Below are positions 7,938-17,588 of a stretch of 64,000 nucleotides of DNA, in pieces. A program made the position numbers and the translations under genes. The stretch is from Burkholderiales bacterium (lineage in GTDB: Bacteria; Pseudomonadota; Gammaproteobacteria; Burkholderiales; JAEUOS01): positions 19,959-83,958 of the forward strand of contig CANJDH010000006.1 of NCBI GenBank assembly GCA_947473125.1. The letters run 5' to 3'. Within the stretch, counting starts at the first letter, position 1. Every line of letters begins with the position of its first letter. Under the pieces are notes generated by a model. It worked only from the letters and a program-made list of their open reading frames with translations, was not told the origin of the DNA and searched no databases.

Positions 7938-8134
7938 GGCGCGCTCCTGGGTGGTTGCTATCCAAATCCCATCATATCGGTGATGGCGCTGCTGGACAAG
8001 GGTTGCGCGCGATCGTCGGGCCGGGCGCGCGGCGCTGGCGGGTGGATGGACGGCGACTCGCGCTACACTACGCGCCGCCCGAAGTGCGCTCATGCCGTAC
8101 GCGAGGACAACATCAACCATAGTGGAGAGCGGCA

Positions 8135-9118
<984 letters not shown>

Positions 9119-9137
9119 TTCCCTCTCGATACCCGCC

Positions 9138-10214
9138 ATGAGCCAAGATCCCCGCGTTGCCTCCGCCATTTCCCACTGGGCGCCCCGGTTTGTTTCCAAC
9201 GGCGTGATCCTCGCCGACTTCCAGGAAGTGACAGCCGGCGTCGAGCGCTGGGAAGACTGGTGCGCCGCCTGGTGCGCGCGCGCCGCAGTGCATGAAGCGC
9301 TGGGTCGCGAGGCATTGGCCGAGGGCTACAAGCTGAGCGCCGCCGAGCACCTGTCGCGCGCCGCCACCTATTACCACTTCGGCAAATTTCTTGCGGTCCA
9401 TAACGTGCCCGAAATGCGCGCCGCACACATGAAGGCGGTGGCATGCAAGCAGCTGGCACTACCGCTGATGCGCCCGCCGGTGGTGCGCGTCGAGATTCCC
9501 TACGAGGGCGGCCACCTTGCGGGCTTTCTGCGCCTGCCCGCGGGTGCGGTCAAGCCGCCGGTGCTGATCATGGTGCCGGGGCTCGATTCGGCCAAGGAAG
9601 AGCTCGAAGCCTACGAAGGGCCGTTCCTCGCGCGCGGCATGGCGACGCTGATGGTGGATGGCCCGGGGCAGGGCGAGGCCGAATACGATTTTCCGATTCG
9701 CGGCGACTACGAAGTAGCGGTCAAGGCGATGGTCGATTGGGTGCTGACGCGTCCAGAGGTCGACAGTGCGCGCATCGGCCTGTGGGGTGTGAGCCTGGGT
9801 GGCTACTACGCGCCACGCGCGGTGGCCTTCGAAAAACGCATCAAGGCCTGCATCGGCCTGGCCGGCCCCTACGATTTCAGCGATACCTGGGACAAACTGC
9901 CCGAGCTCACGCGCGAGGCGTTCCGGGTGCGCAGCCACCTGGCGACGCAGGCGGAAGCGCGCGAGCACAGTCGCACGCTGACGCTCAAGAACGGCATCGC
10001 ACGGCAGATCACCTGCCCGCTGTTCCTGGTGACCGGCAAGCTCGACCGGCTGATTCCCTGGCAGGACACGCAGCGCATGGCCGACGAGGCGCAGGGACCG
10101 TCCGAGGTGCTGATCGTCGAAGACGGCAACCACATTGCCAACAACCGGCCCTACCGCTACCGCCATCGCACGGCCGACTGGATGGCCGCGCAGCTCGGCC
10201 TGCCGCGCCAATAG
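9138..10214 (+). CDS. Alpha/beta hydrolase (FrsA/pseudooxynicotine hydrolase-like)
   Basis: A 358-residue serine hydrolase with a helical N-terminal extension of about 130 residues before the core. The nucleophile elbow is GVSLGGYY, the oxyanion region VPGLDSAKEE, and a conserved MVDGPGQGEAE follows. Catalytic acid and His are likely in GKLDRLIPW and EDGNHIANN. This layout resembles 2,6-dihydroxypseudooxynicotine hydrolase and other C-C-bond hydrolases as well as FrsA-type esterases, so both ester and C-C cleavage are possible. I moved the start to ATG 9138, after the stop of the reductase gene. It is followed 29 bp later by a Bug receptor. Confidence 0.88.
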   Translation: MSQDPRVASAISHWAPRFVSNGVILADFQEVTAGVERWEDWCAAWCARAAVHEALGREALAEGYKLSAAEHLSRAATYYHFGKFLAVHNVPEMRAAHMKAVACKQLALPLMRPPVVRVEIPYEGGHLAGFLRLPAGAVKPPVLIMVPGLDSAKEELEAYEGPFLARGMATLMVDGPGQGEAEYDFPIRGDYEVAVKAMVDWVLTRPEVDSARIGLWGVSLGGYYAPRAVAFEKRIKACIGLAGPYDFSDTWDKLPELTREAFRVRSHLATQAEAREHSRTLTLKNGIARQITCPLFLVTGKLDRLIPWQDTQRMADEAQGPSEVLIVEDGNHIANNRPYRYRHRTADWMAAQLGLPRQ

Positions 10215-10243
10215 CCCGTCCACGAAAAACAAGGAGCTCCTTC

Positions 10244-11245
10244 ATGACCCATTCAGCAATCCCGGCGCCACACCGCAAGTACTTGAACGGTGCTTCCTTC
10301 GTCATCGCCGCGTTGGCGCTGGCCCCTATCGTAGTTCAGGCGCAGGGCTTCCCGATTCCCGGCAAGACCGTGCGCCTGGTGTCCGGCGCCTCGGCCGGTA
10401 GTGCCTCCGACATCATCGGCCGCGCCGTGGCCGAGAAACTGCAGGCGGAGCTGGGCGTGTCGGTGGTGATGGAAAACCGCACCGGTGCTGCCGGCACGAT
10501 CGCCGCGCAGAACATCGTCACGTCGCCGCCGGACGGCCACAGCATTTTTGTGTACACGGCCGCGCATACGGTCACGCCGCTGATCAGCAAGGTGCCTTAC
10601 GATGCGTTGCGCGATTTTGCCGGCGTCACGCCGCTGGCGGTGGTGCCGAACGTGATGGTGGTGGCGGCGGACAAGGGCTACAAGACCGTCAAGGACGTGA
10701 TCGATGCGGCCAAAGCCAAGCCTGGGGCGCTCAACTACGCCTCGGTCGGGGTCGGCACCGCCACCTACATGAATGCCGAAAAATTCCGCATCGCCACCGG
10801 CATCAGCGCGCTGCACGTGCCGTACAAGGGTTCGCCCGAGGCGATCACCGAGACGGTGGCGGGGCGCGTTGATTACTTCTTCGCGCCGCTGGTCTCGGCC
10901 CTGCCGATGATCAAGGCCGGCAAGCTGATCGCGCTGGCAGTCGGCACCACCAAACGCTCGGCGCTGCTGCCCGACGTGCCGACGCTGGCTGAAGCCGGCG
11001 TGCCCAAATCGGACTACCTGTTCTGGATCGGCATGCTGGTGTCGTCGAAGACGCCGCGCGACGTGGTGCAAAAAATCAACCAGGCGACGCTCAAGGCGCT
11101 GCAGGCGCCCGAGGTGCGCGAGCGCTTCATCGCGCTTGGCGCAGAGGCGCTGCCGATGAGCCCGGAGCAGTTCGACGCCCTGATCAGGGAAGAAATGGCG
11201 TCGAATGCCGAGATCATCAAGGCGGCTGGGATCAAGCCGGAGTAG
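10244..11245 (+). CDS. Bug/TctC family substrate-binding protein
   Basis: A 333-residue exported receptor. AAGGAGCTCC places the start at ATG 10244 although the ORF is open far upstream. The signal peptide ends around VVQAQG, followed by FPIPGKTVRLVSGASAGSASD, a variant of the usual VPY-PGG hallmark in which the binding-loop PGG is replaced by SAGS. VVMENRTGAAGTIAAQ and the LNYASVGVGT block are typical. It is cotranscribed with the hydrolase and reductase, which suggests it delivers the hydrolase substrate. No TctAB partner is present in the window. Confidence 0.92.
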   Translation: MTHSAIPAPHRKYLNGASFVIAALALAPIVVQAQGFPIPGKTVRLVSGASAGSASDIIGRAVAEKLQAELGVSVVMENRTGAAGTIAAQNIVTSPPDGHSIFVYTAAHTVTPLISKVPYDALRDFAGVTPLAVVPNVMVVAADKGYKTVKDVIDAAKAKPGALNYASVGVGTATYMNAEKFRIATGISALHVPYKGSPEAITETVAGRVDYFFAPLVSALPMIKAGKLIALAVGTTKRSALLPDVPTLAEAGVPKSDYLFWIGMLVSSKTPRDVVQKINQATLKALQAPEVRERFIALGAEALPMSPEQFDALIREEMASNAEIIKAAGIKPE

Positions 11246-11258
11246 CCAGCCAGCCGCG

Positions 11259-11455
11259 TCAGAACTCGACTACAAAAGGCAGGATCAAAAACACCGCGCC
11301 GACCACGCACAGCCAGAGCAGGCTGTCGAAGAAGTACGGGTAGACGCACAGTGCTACGCCTGAGAACAGGGCAGAAAGCTTTGACCGCTTCTTTCCGTAG
11401 CTGAATAGGCCATGCCGAATAGACCGGCGAAGATGCTGATTACGAGAGTTTCCAA
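11259..11455 (-). pseudogene. Small conserved membrane protein gene disrupted by a one-base frameshift
   Basis: On the minus strand a TTG start (11455) after GGAAGGGATGAC gives ETLVISIFAGLFGMAY, and the other frame continues SYGKKRSKLSALFSGVAL, then VYPYFFDSLLWL and a second hydrophobic stretch to a TGA at 11259. The two halves join perfectly if one T is added in GCCTATTCAGC (about 11403-11406). Together they form a 65-residue two-helix membrane protein of a kind common in Betaproteobacteria. It is either a real frameshift mutation in an AAA/TTT run or a sequencing error. Nothing else occupies the 360-bp gap. Confidence 0.6.
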
Positions 11456-11607
11456 GTCATCCCTTCCGCATGGTGCTGCCGCGCCATGCGGGAATGTCGG
11501 CGCGGGTCATCCCTTTGCGAGATTGCGAGACGCGATTTGGTGTCGCCCCATGCGACGGTAAGTTTGCGCAGCTTTCCCATCGCGCCGGCCGAGACTGGCG
11601 TGCCGAT

Positions 11608-12165
11608 CTACATGCGCCCCAATTCGCGCTCCAGTGCCTGGATGTTGGCACGGGTGCGCTCGACCTCATCGGTGAGGCGCTTGGAGCGTTCGGCAAATTT
11701 GGCAATGTCGGTCTCGTCGGCGCGACGCATCGGCACGTTGCCCTGGAATTCACGCTGCAGTTCGGCCAGCTTGCGGCTTTCGGACGTCAACTCATCGCGC
11801 AGGATTTGTTTGCGGTCTGCCTCGCGGCCGCGCGTTTCGGCTGACACAGGTTGGCGCGCTGCTGCGCTGCGCGTGGCCGGCGCGGAGGCGGGCGCAGCGG
11901 CGGAAGAGGTGGGCGCCGTGCGCGCCCGGCTCGAGCCCAGATCGGTGTTGCGGCAATTGCGCGTGTTGCGCGGCTTGCTGGTGTAGGTTTTGGCGCCGGT
12001 TTCGGGGTCGGTACACACCCAGATTTCGGAGTTGGCGTAGGCCGCGCCTGGCAGCAGCACAATCGTCCCGATGAGCAAGGCGGCAGCGATGCAGCGGCCG
12101 GTGGTGCCGCGCTCGTCGGGACGATTGGCTTGCCAGTCGATGGGAAAAGGGATTGAGCTATGCAT
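11608..12165 (-). CDS. Exported DUF4124-like protein with C-terminal coiled coil
   Basis: 185 residues from ATG 12165; the upstream part of the ORF is poorly coding, so I use this internal start. A signal peptide (AAALLIGTIVLLPGAAYA) precedes IWVCTDPETGAKTYTSKP, which resembles the small DUF4124 module found at the N-terminus of exported proteobacterial proteins. A Ser/Ala/Pro-rich linker follows, and the last 80 residues (AELQREFQ..., RSKRLTDEVERTRANIQALEREL) form a charged heptad-like coiled coil. It is probably a periplasmic structural protein of unknown role. Confidence 0.72.
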   Translation of the reverse strand: MHSSIPFPIDWQANRPDERGTTGRCIAAALLIGTIVLLPGAAYANSEIWVCTDPETGAKTYTSKPRNTRNCRNTDLGSSRARTAPTSSAAAPASAPATRSAAARQPVSAETRGREADRKQILRDELTSESRKLAELQREFQGNVPMRRADETDIAKFAERSKRLTDEVERTRANIQALERELGRM

Positions 12166-12262
12166 GGGCGCAACTTTAACAAACCCGTGGATACCGAGAG
12201 GCGGCAACGCCGGTTCAGCGTGGCGCGTGCATCGTGGATCACGATGGCGACAGCTCGAAAAC

Positions 12263-12277
12263 CGTTGTGCCACAACG
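12263..12277. promoter_or_regulatory. 15-bp perfect palindrome, possible operator
   Basis: CGTTGTG and CACAACG flank a single central C. It is 98 bp upstream of the DUF4124-like gene start and 22 bp from REP-like copy 2. The preceding GAAAACCGTTG resembles the left arm of the REP-like family, so it may be a degraded element rather than a protein-binding site. Confidence 0.35.
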
Positions 12278-12298
12278 CACCTGGAGGGCAATGCCATA

Positions 12299-12329
12299 GA
12301 ACCGTTGGTGGGAGCGCCTTTCAGGCCGT
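12299..12329 (+). repeat. REP-like hairpin repeat, copy 2
   Basis: Contains AACCG, the shared core TTGGTGGGAG and then CGCCTTTCAGG. The right side can pair GCC with GGC around TTTCA. It is in the non-coding gap between the DUF4124-like gene and the DHCW cupin gene, in the same orientation as the copies near 5.7 and 31.6 kb. Confidence 0.55.
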
Positions 12330-12378
12330 TTCTCGGTACGATTGCCGGACAGACTCTCAGGCAGATTCTCGGCTTACA

Positions 12379-12708
12379 TCAATCGACGATGAACAACTTC
12401 GCCCCGACGTTCGTCGAGGAGCGGTGCGGCTCGGCGTTGTCCGCAACCTGGTAGCTCATGCCGGGTTTGAGCACGAAACTGCGGCCGTCCTTGAGCTCGG
12501 TATGCAGCTCGCCCTCCAGACACAGCAGAATGTGGCCTTTCACACACCAGTGGTCGGCGAGATAACCGGGCGTGTATTCCACCTGGCGCACGCGGATGCT
12601 GCCGAACTGTTGCGTGCGCCAGGTGGCCATGCCGGTGTCGCCCTTGTGTTCGGTGCGGGGGACGCCCGACCAATCGGTGGTGCCGAAGGGAATCGCGGAC
12701 ATTTCCAT
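12379..12708 (-). CDS. DHCW motif cupin fold protein
   Basis: A 109-residue single-domain cupin. The family-naming motif is present as ADHWCVKGHILLCLEGEL, followed by the second cupin motif KPGMSYQVADNAEPHRS. Metal ligands are probably the His of the first motif and the His in EPHR. The function of the family is not established. It lies 24 bp downstream of the GMC oxidoreductase on the same strand, so the two are likely cotranscribed. Confidence 0.85.
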   Translation of the reverse strand: MEMSAIPFGTTDWSGVPRTEHKGDTGMATWRTQQFGSIRVRQVEYTPGYLADHWCVKGHILLCLEGELHTELKDGRSFVLKPGMSYQVADNAEPHRSSTNVGAKLFIVD

Positions 12709-12732
12709 GTGAGGGGCTCCTCGAGTCGGGTT

Positions 12733-14367
12733 CTATGCGGTGGCGCGATCCGCCAGGATCATCGCTGCGGCCTTTTCCGCGATCATCATAGTCGGCGCCG
12801 CCGTGTTGCCCGAGGTGATGGTCGGCATCACCGACGCGTCGACCACGCGCAGGCCGGCAATGCCGCGTACCCGCAGGCGCGTATCGACCACCGCCGTGTC
12901 GTCGTCGGCGCGCCCCATCTTGCAGGTGCCGACCGGGTGAAAGATGGTGGTGCCGATGTTGCCGGCCGCGACTGCGAGTTGTTCGTCGGTCTGAAACTGC
13001 GGACCGGGCAGGAACTCTTCGGGCGAGTACGGCGCAAGCGCCGGCATCGCAGCAATGCGGCGCGAAAGCTTGAGCGCGTCGGCCGCCACCTTGCGGTCTT
13101 CCGGTGTGGATAAATAGGCGCAGTGGATTTCAGGCTTGTCCTCGTGACGCGCCGACTGGATGCGCACGTGCCCACGCGAGGTCGGGCGCAGGTTGGCGAC
13201 CGATGCGGTGAACGCGGGGAAGGGGTGCAGCGGGTCGCCGAATTTGTCGAGCGAGAGCGGTTGCACGTGGTATTCGAGGTTGGGGGTGGCGTGCTCACCG
13301 GACGAGCGGGTGAAGATGCCCAGTTGCGACGGCGCCATCGACAGCGGGCCGCTGCGCCTGAGCGCGTACTCCAGCCCCATCATCGCCTTGCCCCAGAGGC
13401 TGTTGGCCATGGTGTTGAGGGTTTTGATGCCCTTGACCTTGTAGGCCATGCGCAGTTGCAGGTGGTCCTGCAGGTTGGCGCCGACGCCTTCGAGAGCGTG
13501 CACCACCGGGATCTGGTGTTGCTGCAGCAGAGCGGCCTGCCCGACCCCGGAGAGCTGCAGCAGTTGCGGGGTGCCGATCGAGCCGGCGCAAAGAATGGTT
13601 TCGGCATTGGCGAGCGCCTGCCATTGCACCGTCGCGTCGCGATGCTGGCTCAGGATTTCAACGCCGGAACAGCGCTTGCCGTCGAACAGCAGGCGCGTAG
13701 CGCGCGCGTTGCGCACGATGCGCAGGTTGTGGCGCCGGGCCTCGGTGTCAGTTGGCAAGAACGCCTTGCCGGCGTGCCAGCGCACGCCGGTTTTTTGCGT
13801 CACCTGGAACTTGCCGGTGCCCTCGTTGTTGCCGCGATTGAAATCATCGGTTTTAGGGATGCCGGCCTGATTGGCAGCTTCGGCAAAGCGGTCCAGGATG
13901 TCCCACGAGAGGCGCTGCTCTTCGACGCGCAATTCGCCACCGGCGCCGTGATGTTCGGAGGCTCCCCGGTAAAAATCTTCGTGTCGTTTGAATTGCGGCA
14001 ACACGCCCTCCCAATTCCATGAGGAGTCGCCCGTGAGCTGGGCCCATTCGTCGTAATCGCGTGCCTGGCCGCGCATGTAAACCATGGCGTTGATCAGCGA
14101 ACAGCCGCCAAGGCCGAGGCCGCGCGCGTAATGGATGTCGCGGCCGTTCAGTCCCGGGTCCTTGGAAGTACGATACATCCAGTCGGTGCGCGGGTTGCCG
14201 ATGCAGTACAGGTAGCCTACCGGGATGTGAATCCAGATCCAGTCGTCGCGGCCGCCCGCTTCGACCAGCAGTACGCGCGTAGCCGGGTCTCTGGAGAGCC
14301 GGTTGGCCAGCACGCAGCCGGCACTGCCGCCGCCAACGATGATGTAGTCGTAGGTTTCAGTATGCAT
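12733..14367 (-). CDS. GMC family FAD-dependent oxidoreductase (choline/alcohol dehydrogenase-like)
   Basis: 544 residues from ATG 14367; the ORF extends 12 codons further but the FAD-binding strand begins right after this Met. YDYIIVGGGSAGCVLANRLS binds the ADP of FAD, VLLVEAGG is the second Rossmann strand, and ARGLGLGGCSLINAMVYMRG is a GMC signature. The catalytic His sits in FHPVGTCKMG and the partner Asn in TITSGNTAAP. It oxidises a primary or secondary alcohol; choline dehydrogenase is the nearest familiar enzyme but betaine-pathway neighbours are missing. Confidence 0.93.
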   Translation of the reverse strand: MHTETYDYIIVGGGSAGCVLANRLSRDPATRVLLVEAGGRDDWIWIHIPVGYLYCIGNPRTDWMYRTSKDPGLNGRDIHYARGLGLGGCSLINAMVYMRGQARDYDEWAQLTGDSSWNWEGVLPQFKRHEDFYRGASEHHGAGGELRVEEQRLSWDILDRFAEAANQAGIPKTDDFNRGNNEGTGKFQVTQKTGVRWHAGKAFLPTDTEARRHNLRIVRNARATRLLFDGKRCSGVEILSQHRDATVQWQALANAETILCAGSIGTPQLLQLSGVGQAALLQQHQIPVVHALEGVGANLQDHLQLRMAYKVKGIKTLNTMANSLWGKAMMGLEYALRRSGPLSMAPSQLGIFTRSSGEHATPNLEYHVQPLSLDKFGDPLHPFPAFTASVANLRPTSRGHVRIQSARHEDKPEIHCAYLSTPEDRKVAADALKLSRRIAAMPALAPYSPEEFLPGPQFQTDEQLAVAAGNIGTTIFHPVGTCKMGRADDDTAVVDTRLRVRGIAGLRVVDASVMPTITSGNTAAPTMMIAEKAAAMILADRATA

Positions 14368-14519
14368 GCGAAGATTGTAACCAGACCCGGAATGGACGAC
14401 CATCAGGCGGCAAAGCGTGTTGTTATTGCATGCGCGGGTTACAACTTTTTACCATTTGGGAGGGGGGCAATCCGTATCATGCGTCAACTCCCCGTACTGG
14501 CTGCCGTTAAGCAGACATC

Positions 14520-14834
14520 ATGAAACGCACCGTCTCCCTCATCGTTCTGTGCCTCCTGGTGGCCAGCCAGGCGGCTTTGGCGCAGCCGCGCCCCGCGGGG
14601 CCCGGCGGCAACGGGCCGGGCGGTGGCGGGCGGCATTTTCAGGAGCGCCGCGCCGAGCGCCAGGAGCAGCGTCGCGAGCAGATCGAACGGCGCCCGCAGC
14701 AGGGCGAACGCAACGAACGCACCGAAAAAAGCGAGCACGGCGGCCAGCGCATGAGCCCCGAGGAGCGGCGCGCCCTGCGCGATCAGGTGCGTGATCATGG
14801 CCGAGATCTTTATCGTGACCCGCCCAAGCGCTAG
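14520..14834 (+). CDS. Small exported Arg/Glu/Gly-rich protein
   Basis: 104 residues with a clear signal peptide (VSLIVLCLLVASQAALA cleaved before QPRP). The mature part is a Gly/Pro-rich segment followed by repeats of charged RRAERQEQRREQIERR type, likely a flexible or helical basic protein. I see no known domain. It is four bases upstream of the DUF1800 gene and probably part of that operon, which suggests a role with the exported DUF1800/DUF1501 pair. Confidence 0.7.
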   Translation: MKRTVSLIVLCLLVASQAALAQPRPAGPGGNGPGGGGRHFQERRAERQEQRREQIERRPQQGERNERTEKSEHGGQRMSPEERRALRDQVRDHGRDLYRDPPKR

Positions 14835-14838
14835 ACCC

Positions 14839-16371
14839 ATGTTGCGACTCGCGTCACTCCCTCCCGCCGCGGCGCTGCTGTGTGCCGTGTTGTGGTCGAG
14901 CGCGAGCATCGCGGCGGCCCTGGGGCCCGACGATGCGCGCCTCCTGATGGGGCGCGCCGGATTCTCTCCCACGGAGACCGAAGTCCGGCACTTTGCAACC
15001 CTGAGCCGCGAACAGGCCGTCAACCGCATGCTCGGGTCTTCCGCTGCTGCGGCACCGCGCAATCCGCCGCCGGAGTGGGTCAACGAGCCGGTCGAGCGCC
15101 CGGCGCGCCTCAAGAGCATGACGGAAGAGGAGCGCCGCGCCTGGCAGCAGCGCGAGGCAAGGCGCAACTTCGAACTCAAGACCTGGTGGATGGCCGAGAT
15201 GCTGCAGACAGCGGCGCCCTTGGCCGAACGCATGACGCTGTTCTGGCACAACCATTTTGTGTCGAGTGTGCAGAAGGTGAAATCACCGCAGCTCATGTAC
15301 CGGCAAAACCTGCTGTTGCGCCGGCACGCGCTGGGCAATTTTGGCGAATTGCTGCACGCCGCCGCCAAAGACCCGGCGATGATCATTTATCTGGATGCCG
15401 CCAGCAATCGCAAGGCCCAGCCGAACGAAAACTTTGCCCGCGAGGTGATGGAGCTGTTCACGTTGGGTGAGGGCAACTACACCGAGCGCGACATCAAGGA
15501 GGCGGCGCGCGCCTACACCGGCTGGAGCCTCGACATGGACGACAACGCCGCGTTCAAGTTTCGGCCGATGCTGCACGACGACGGCGTCAAGACGGTGCTG
15601 GGGCGCAGCGGCAACCTGGATGGCGACGCCGTGCTCGACATCCTGCTGGCCCAGCCGGCGACTGCCGAGTTCGTGGTCAAGAAGCTCTGGCGCGAGTTTG
15701 TCTCGCCCGATGTCGATACGCCGGCCAACAAAAGCGAGATTCGCCGCATCGCCGGGGATTTTCGGGCCAGCCGTTACGACATCAAGACGGCGCTGCGCGG
15801 TATCCTGACGTCACCGCGCTTCTACGCCCCCGAACATCGCGCCGTGCTGGTGAAAAGCCCGGTGGAACTGGTGGTGGGAACGGTGCGCCAGCTGGGCATC
15901 ACCTATTCCGACCCCTTGCCGTTCAGCCTGGTGGCTGCCGGCCTCGGGCAAAACCTGTTTGCACCGCCCAACGTGCGCGGCTGGCCGGGCGGCGAAGCCT
16001 GGATCAACAGCACCAGTTTGCTGGCCCGCAAGCAGTTTGTCGAGCGCATGTTCCGGGTCGACGAAATGCGCGAGCTGGCGGGCGGCATGCCGCCCGAGCC
16101 GATGCGCATGGCCGGCATCAAGGCGCAGGAGTTCGGCAAGGTGCAGCAACTGGGGCGGATGGGCGAGGAAGGCCGGGAGCGCTTCATGAAGGCGGCTGCC
16201 AGCATCCAGTTTGACAGCGGCAGGTACCTGGCGCAGTTTTCCGGGCAGTCGTATGGGGCCATCAAGCGCGCCGTACTGCCGGGCGAACCGGCCAACCCGC
16301 TGGGCGCCGAACTCGGCCAGCAGGCGTTGCTCAAGGCGCTGCTGCTCGACCCGATGTATCAATTGAAATGA
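14839..16371 (+). CDS. DUF1800 family exported protein
   Basis: 510 residues from ATG 14839, four bases after the preceding stop. A signal peptide (PPAAALLCAVLWSSASIAAA) is followed by ARLLMGRAGFSPTETEV, typical of DUF1800. MTLFWHNHFVSS, NENFAREVMELFTLGEGNYTE split over two stretches, and YTGWSLDM are characteristic blocks. The family is paired with DUF1501 proteins in many bacteria, usually exported, with no proven activity. The stop overlaps the next start as ATGA, so the two are translationally coupled. Confidence 0.93.
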   Translation: MLRLASLPPAAALLCAVLWSSASIAAALGPDDARLLMGRAGFSPTETEVRHFATLSREQAVNRMLGSSAAAAPRNPPPEWVNEPVERPARLKSMTEEERRAWQQREARRNFELKTWWMAEMLQTAAPLAERMTLFWHNHFVSSVQKVKSPQLMYRQNLLLRRHALGNFGELLHAAAKDPAMIIYLDAASNRKAQPNENFAREVMELFTLGEGNYTERDIKEAARAYTGWSLDMDDNAAFKFRPMLHDDGVKTVLGRSGNLDGDAVLDILLAQPATAEFVVKKLWREFVSPDVDTPANKSEIRRIAGDFRASRYDIKTALRGILTSPRFYAPEHRAVLVKSPVELVVGTVRQLGITYSDPLPFSLVAAGLGQNLFAPPNVRGWPGGEAWINSTSLLARKQFVERMFRVDEMRELAGGMPPEPMRMAGIKAQEFGKVQQLGRMGEEGRERFMKAAASIQFDSGRYLAQFSGQSYGAIKRAVLPGEPANPLGAELGQQALLKALLLDPMYQLK

Positions 16372-17561
16372 GGCCGACCATGCAGCGACGCGCATTCCTC
16401 AAGCTGGGTGCAACCGTTCCGGTTCTGGCATGGGGGCCGGCATGGGCGCAGGCACCGCAGAGCCAGGCGCCATCAGCCTTTGGCAACTTGTTGATCCTGG
16501 TCGAACTCAAGGGGGCGAACGACGGCCTCAACACCGTGGTGCCGTTCGCCGACCCGGCCTACGCCGCATTGCGGCCGCGCATCGGGCTCAAGCGCGACGA
16601 GGTGGTGCAGTTGTCGGAGCGCGCCGGGCTGCATCCTGCGCTGGCGCCGCTGCTGCCGCTCTGGCAGGGTCGGCAGATGGCGGTGGTCGAAGGCGTGGGG
16701 TATCCGGACGCCAACCTCTCGCACTTTCGCTCGATCGAGATCTGGGAAACCGGCTCGAACGCCAACCAGTTTCTGCACGACGGCTGGCTGGCGCGCGCCT
16801 TTGCGGCCAACCCGGTGCCGCGCGCCTTTCTTGCCGACGGCATAGTGCTGGGCAGCAATGAGATGGGGCCGCTGGCCGGCGCGCCGCGCAGCGTGGCACT
16901 GGCCAACCCCGACCAGTTCCAGCGCCAGGCGAAGCTGATCGAAAATGAAAAGGGCGAGGACATGAAAAAAGCGGCGAAAAGCCCGGCGCTCAACCACATC
17001 CTCAAGGTCGAAACCAATATCATCGAAGCGGCCGCCAACCTGAACACGCGGCGCGAATTTCGCACCGTGTTCCCGCAGGGGCCGTTCGGCAACCAGATTC
17101 GGACTGCGGCACAGATTGCGGCCAATCCGGCCGGTGTCGCCGCGATCCGGGTGACGCTCGGCGGGTTTGATACCCACCAGAACCAGCCGGGTGCCCATGC
17201 CAACCTGATGAAGCAGCTCGCCGACGGCATCGTGGCGCTGAAAGAAGCGCTGGTCGAGATCGGACGCTGGAACAATACGCTGGTGATGACTTATTCTGAA
17301 TTCGGCCGGCGCCCCAAGGAAAACCAGAGCAACGGTACCGACCACGGCACGGCGGCCCCTCAGCTAGTGTTCGGCGGACAGGTCAAGGGTGGGCTGTACG
17401 GCCAGCCGCCGGCGCTGGGCCGGCTCGACGGCGGCGGCAACTTGCCGCACGCGGTCGATTTTCGCGAGTTGTATGCAACCGCTCTTGAGCGCTGGTGGCG
17501 TATTCCGGCGCAAACCGCTCTCGGAGGCAGGTTTGCGCCGCTCGACCTGATCCGGGTTTGA
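16368..17561 (+). CDS. DUF1501 family Tat-exported protein
   Basis: 397 residues; ATG 16368 overlaps the DUF1800 stop, with an alternative ATG at 16380. The N-terminus QRRAFLKLGA is a twin-arginine signal, so the protein is exported folded. Family blocks include NLLILVELKGANDGLNTVVP, SHFRSIEIWETGS, GGFDTHQNQPGAH and TYSEFGRRPKENQSNGTDHG. DUF1501 belongs to the alkaline-phosphatase-like fold (sulfatase-related) by wider family knowledge. The role of the DUF1800-DUF1501 couple is not known. Confidence 0.93.
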   Translation: MRPTMQRRAFLKLGATVPVLAWGPAWAQAPQSQAPSAFGNLLILVELKGANDGLNTVVPFADPAYAALRPRIGLKRDEVVQLSERAGLHPALAPLLPLWQGRQMAVVEGVGYPDANLSHFRSIEIWETGSNANQFLHDGWLARAFAANPVPRAFLADGIVLGSNEMGPLAGAPRSVALANPDQFQRQAKLIENEKGEDMKKAAKSPALNHILKVETNIIEAAANLNTRREFRTVFPQGPFGNQIRTAAQIAANPAGVAAIRVTLGGFDTHQNQPGAHANLMKQLADGIVALKEALVEIGRWNNTLVMTYSEFGRRPKENQSNGTDHGTAAPQLVFGGQVKGGLYGQPPALGRLDGGGNLPHAVDFRELYATALERWWRIPAQTALGGRFAPLDLIRV

Positions 17562-17588
17562 CCCCGCGAGCCGAGAGTGGGCTGACGG

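Noticed and set aside
9443-11245. 600-residue fusion of hydrolase and Bug receptor
   Set aside because: The first half is the wrong frame of the hydrolase; a strong ribosome binding site and signal peptide begin at 10244.
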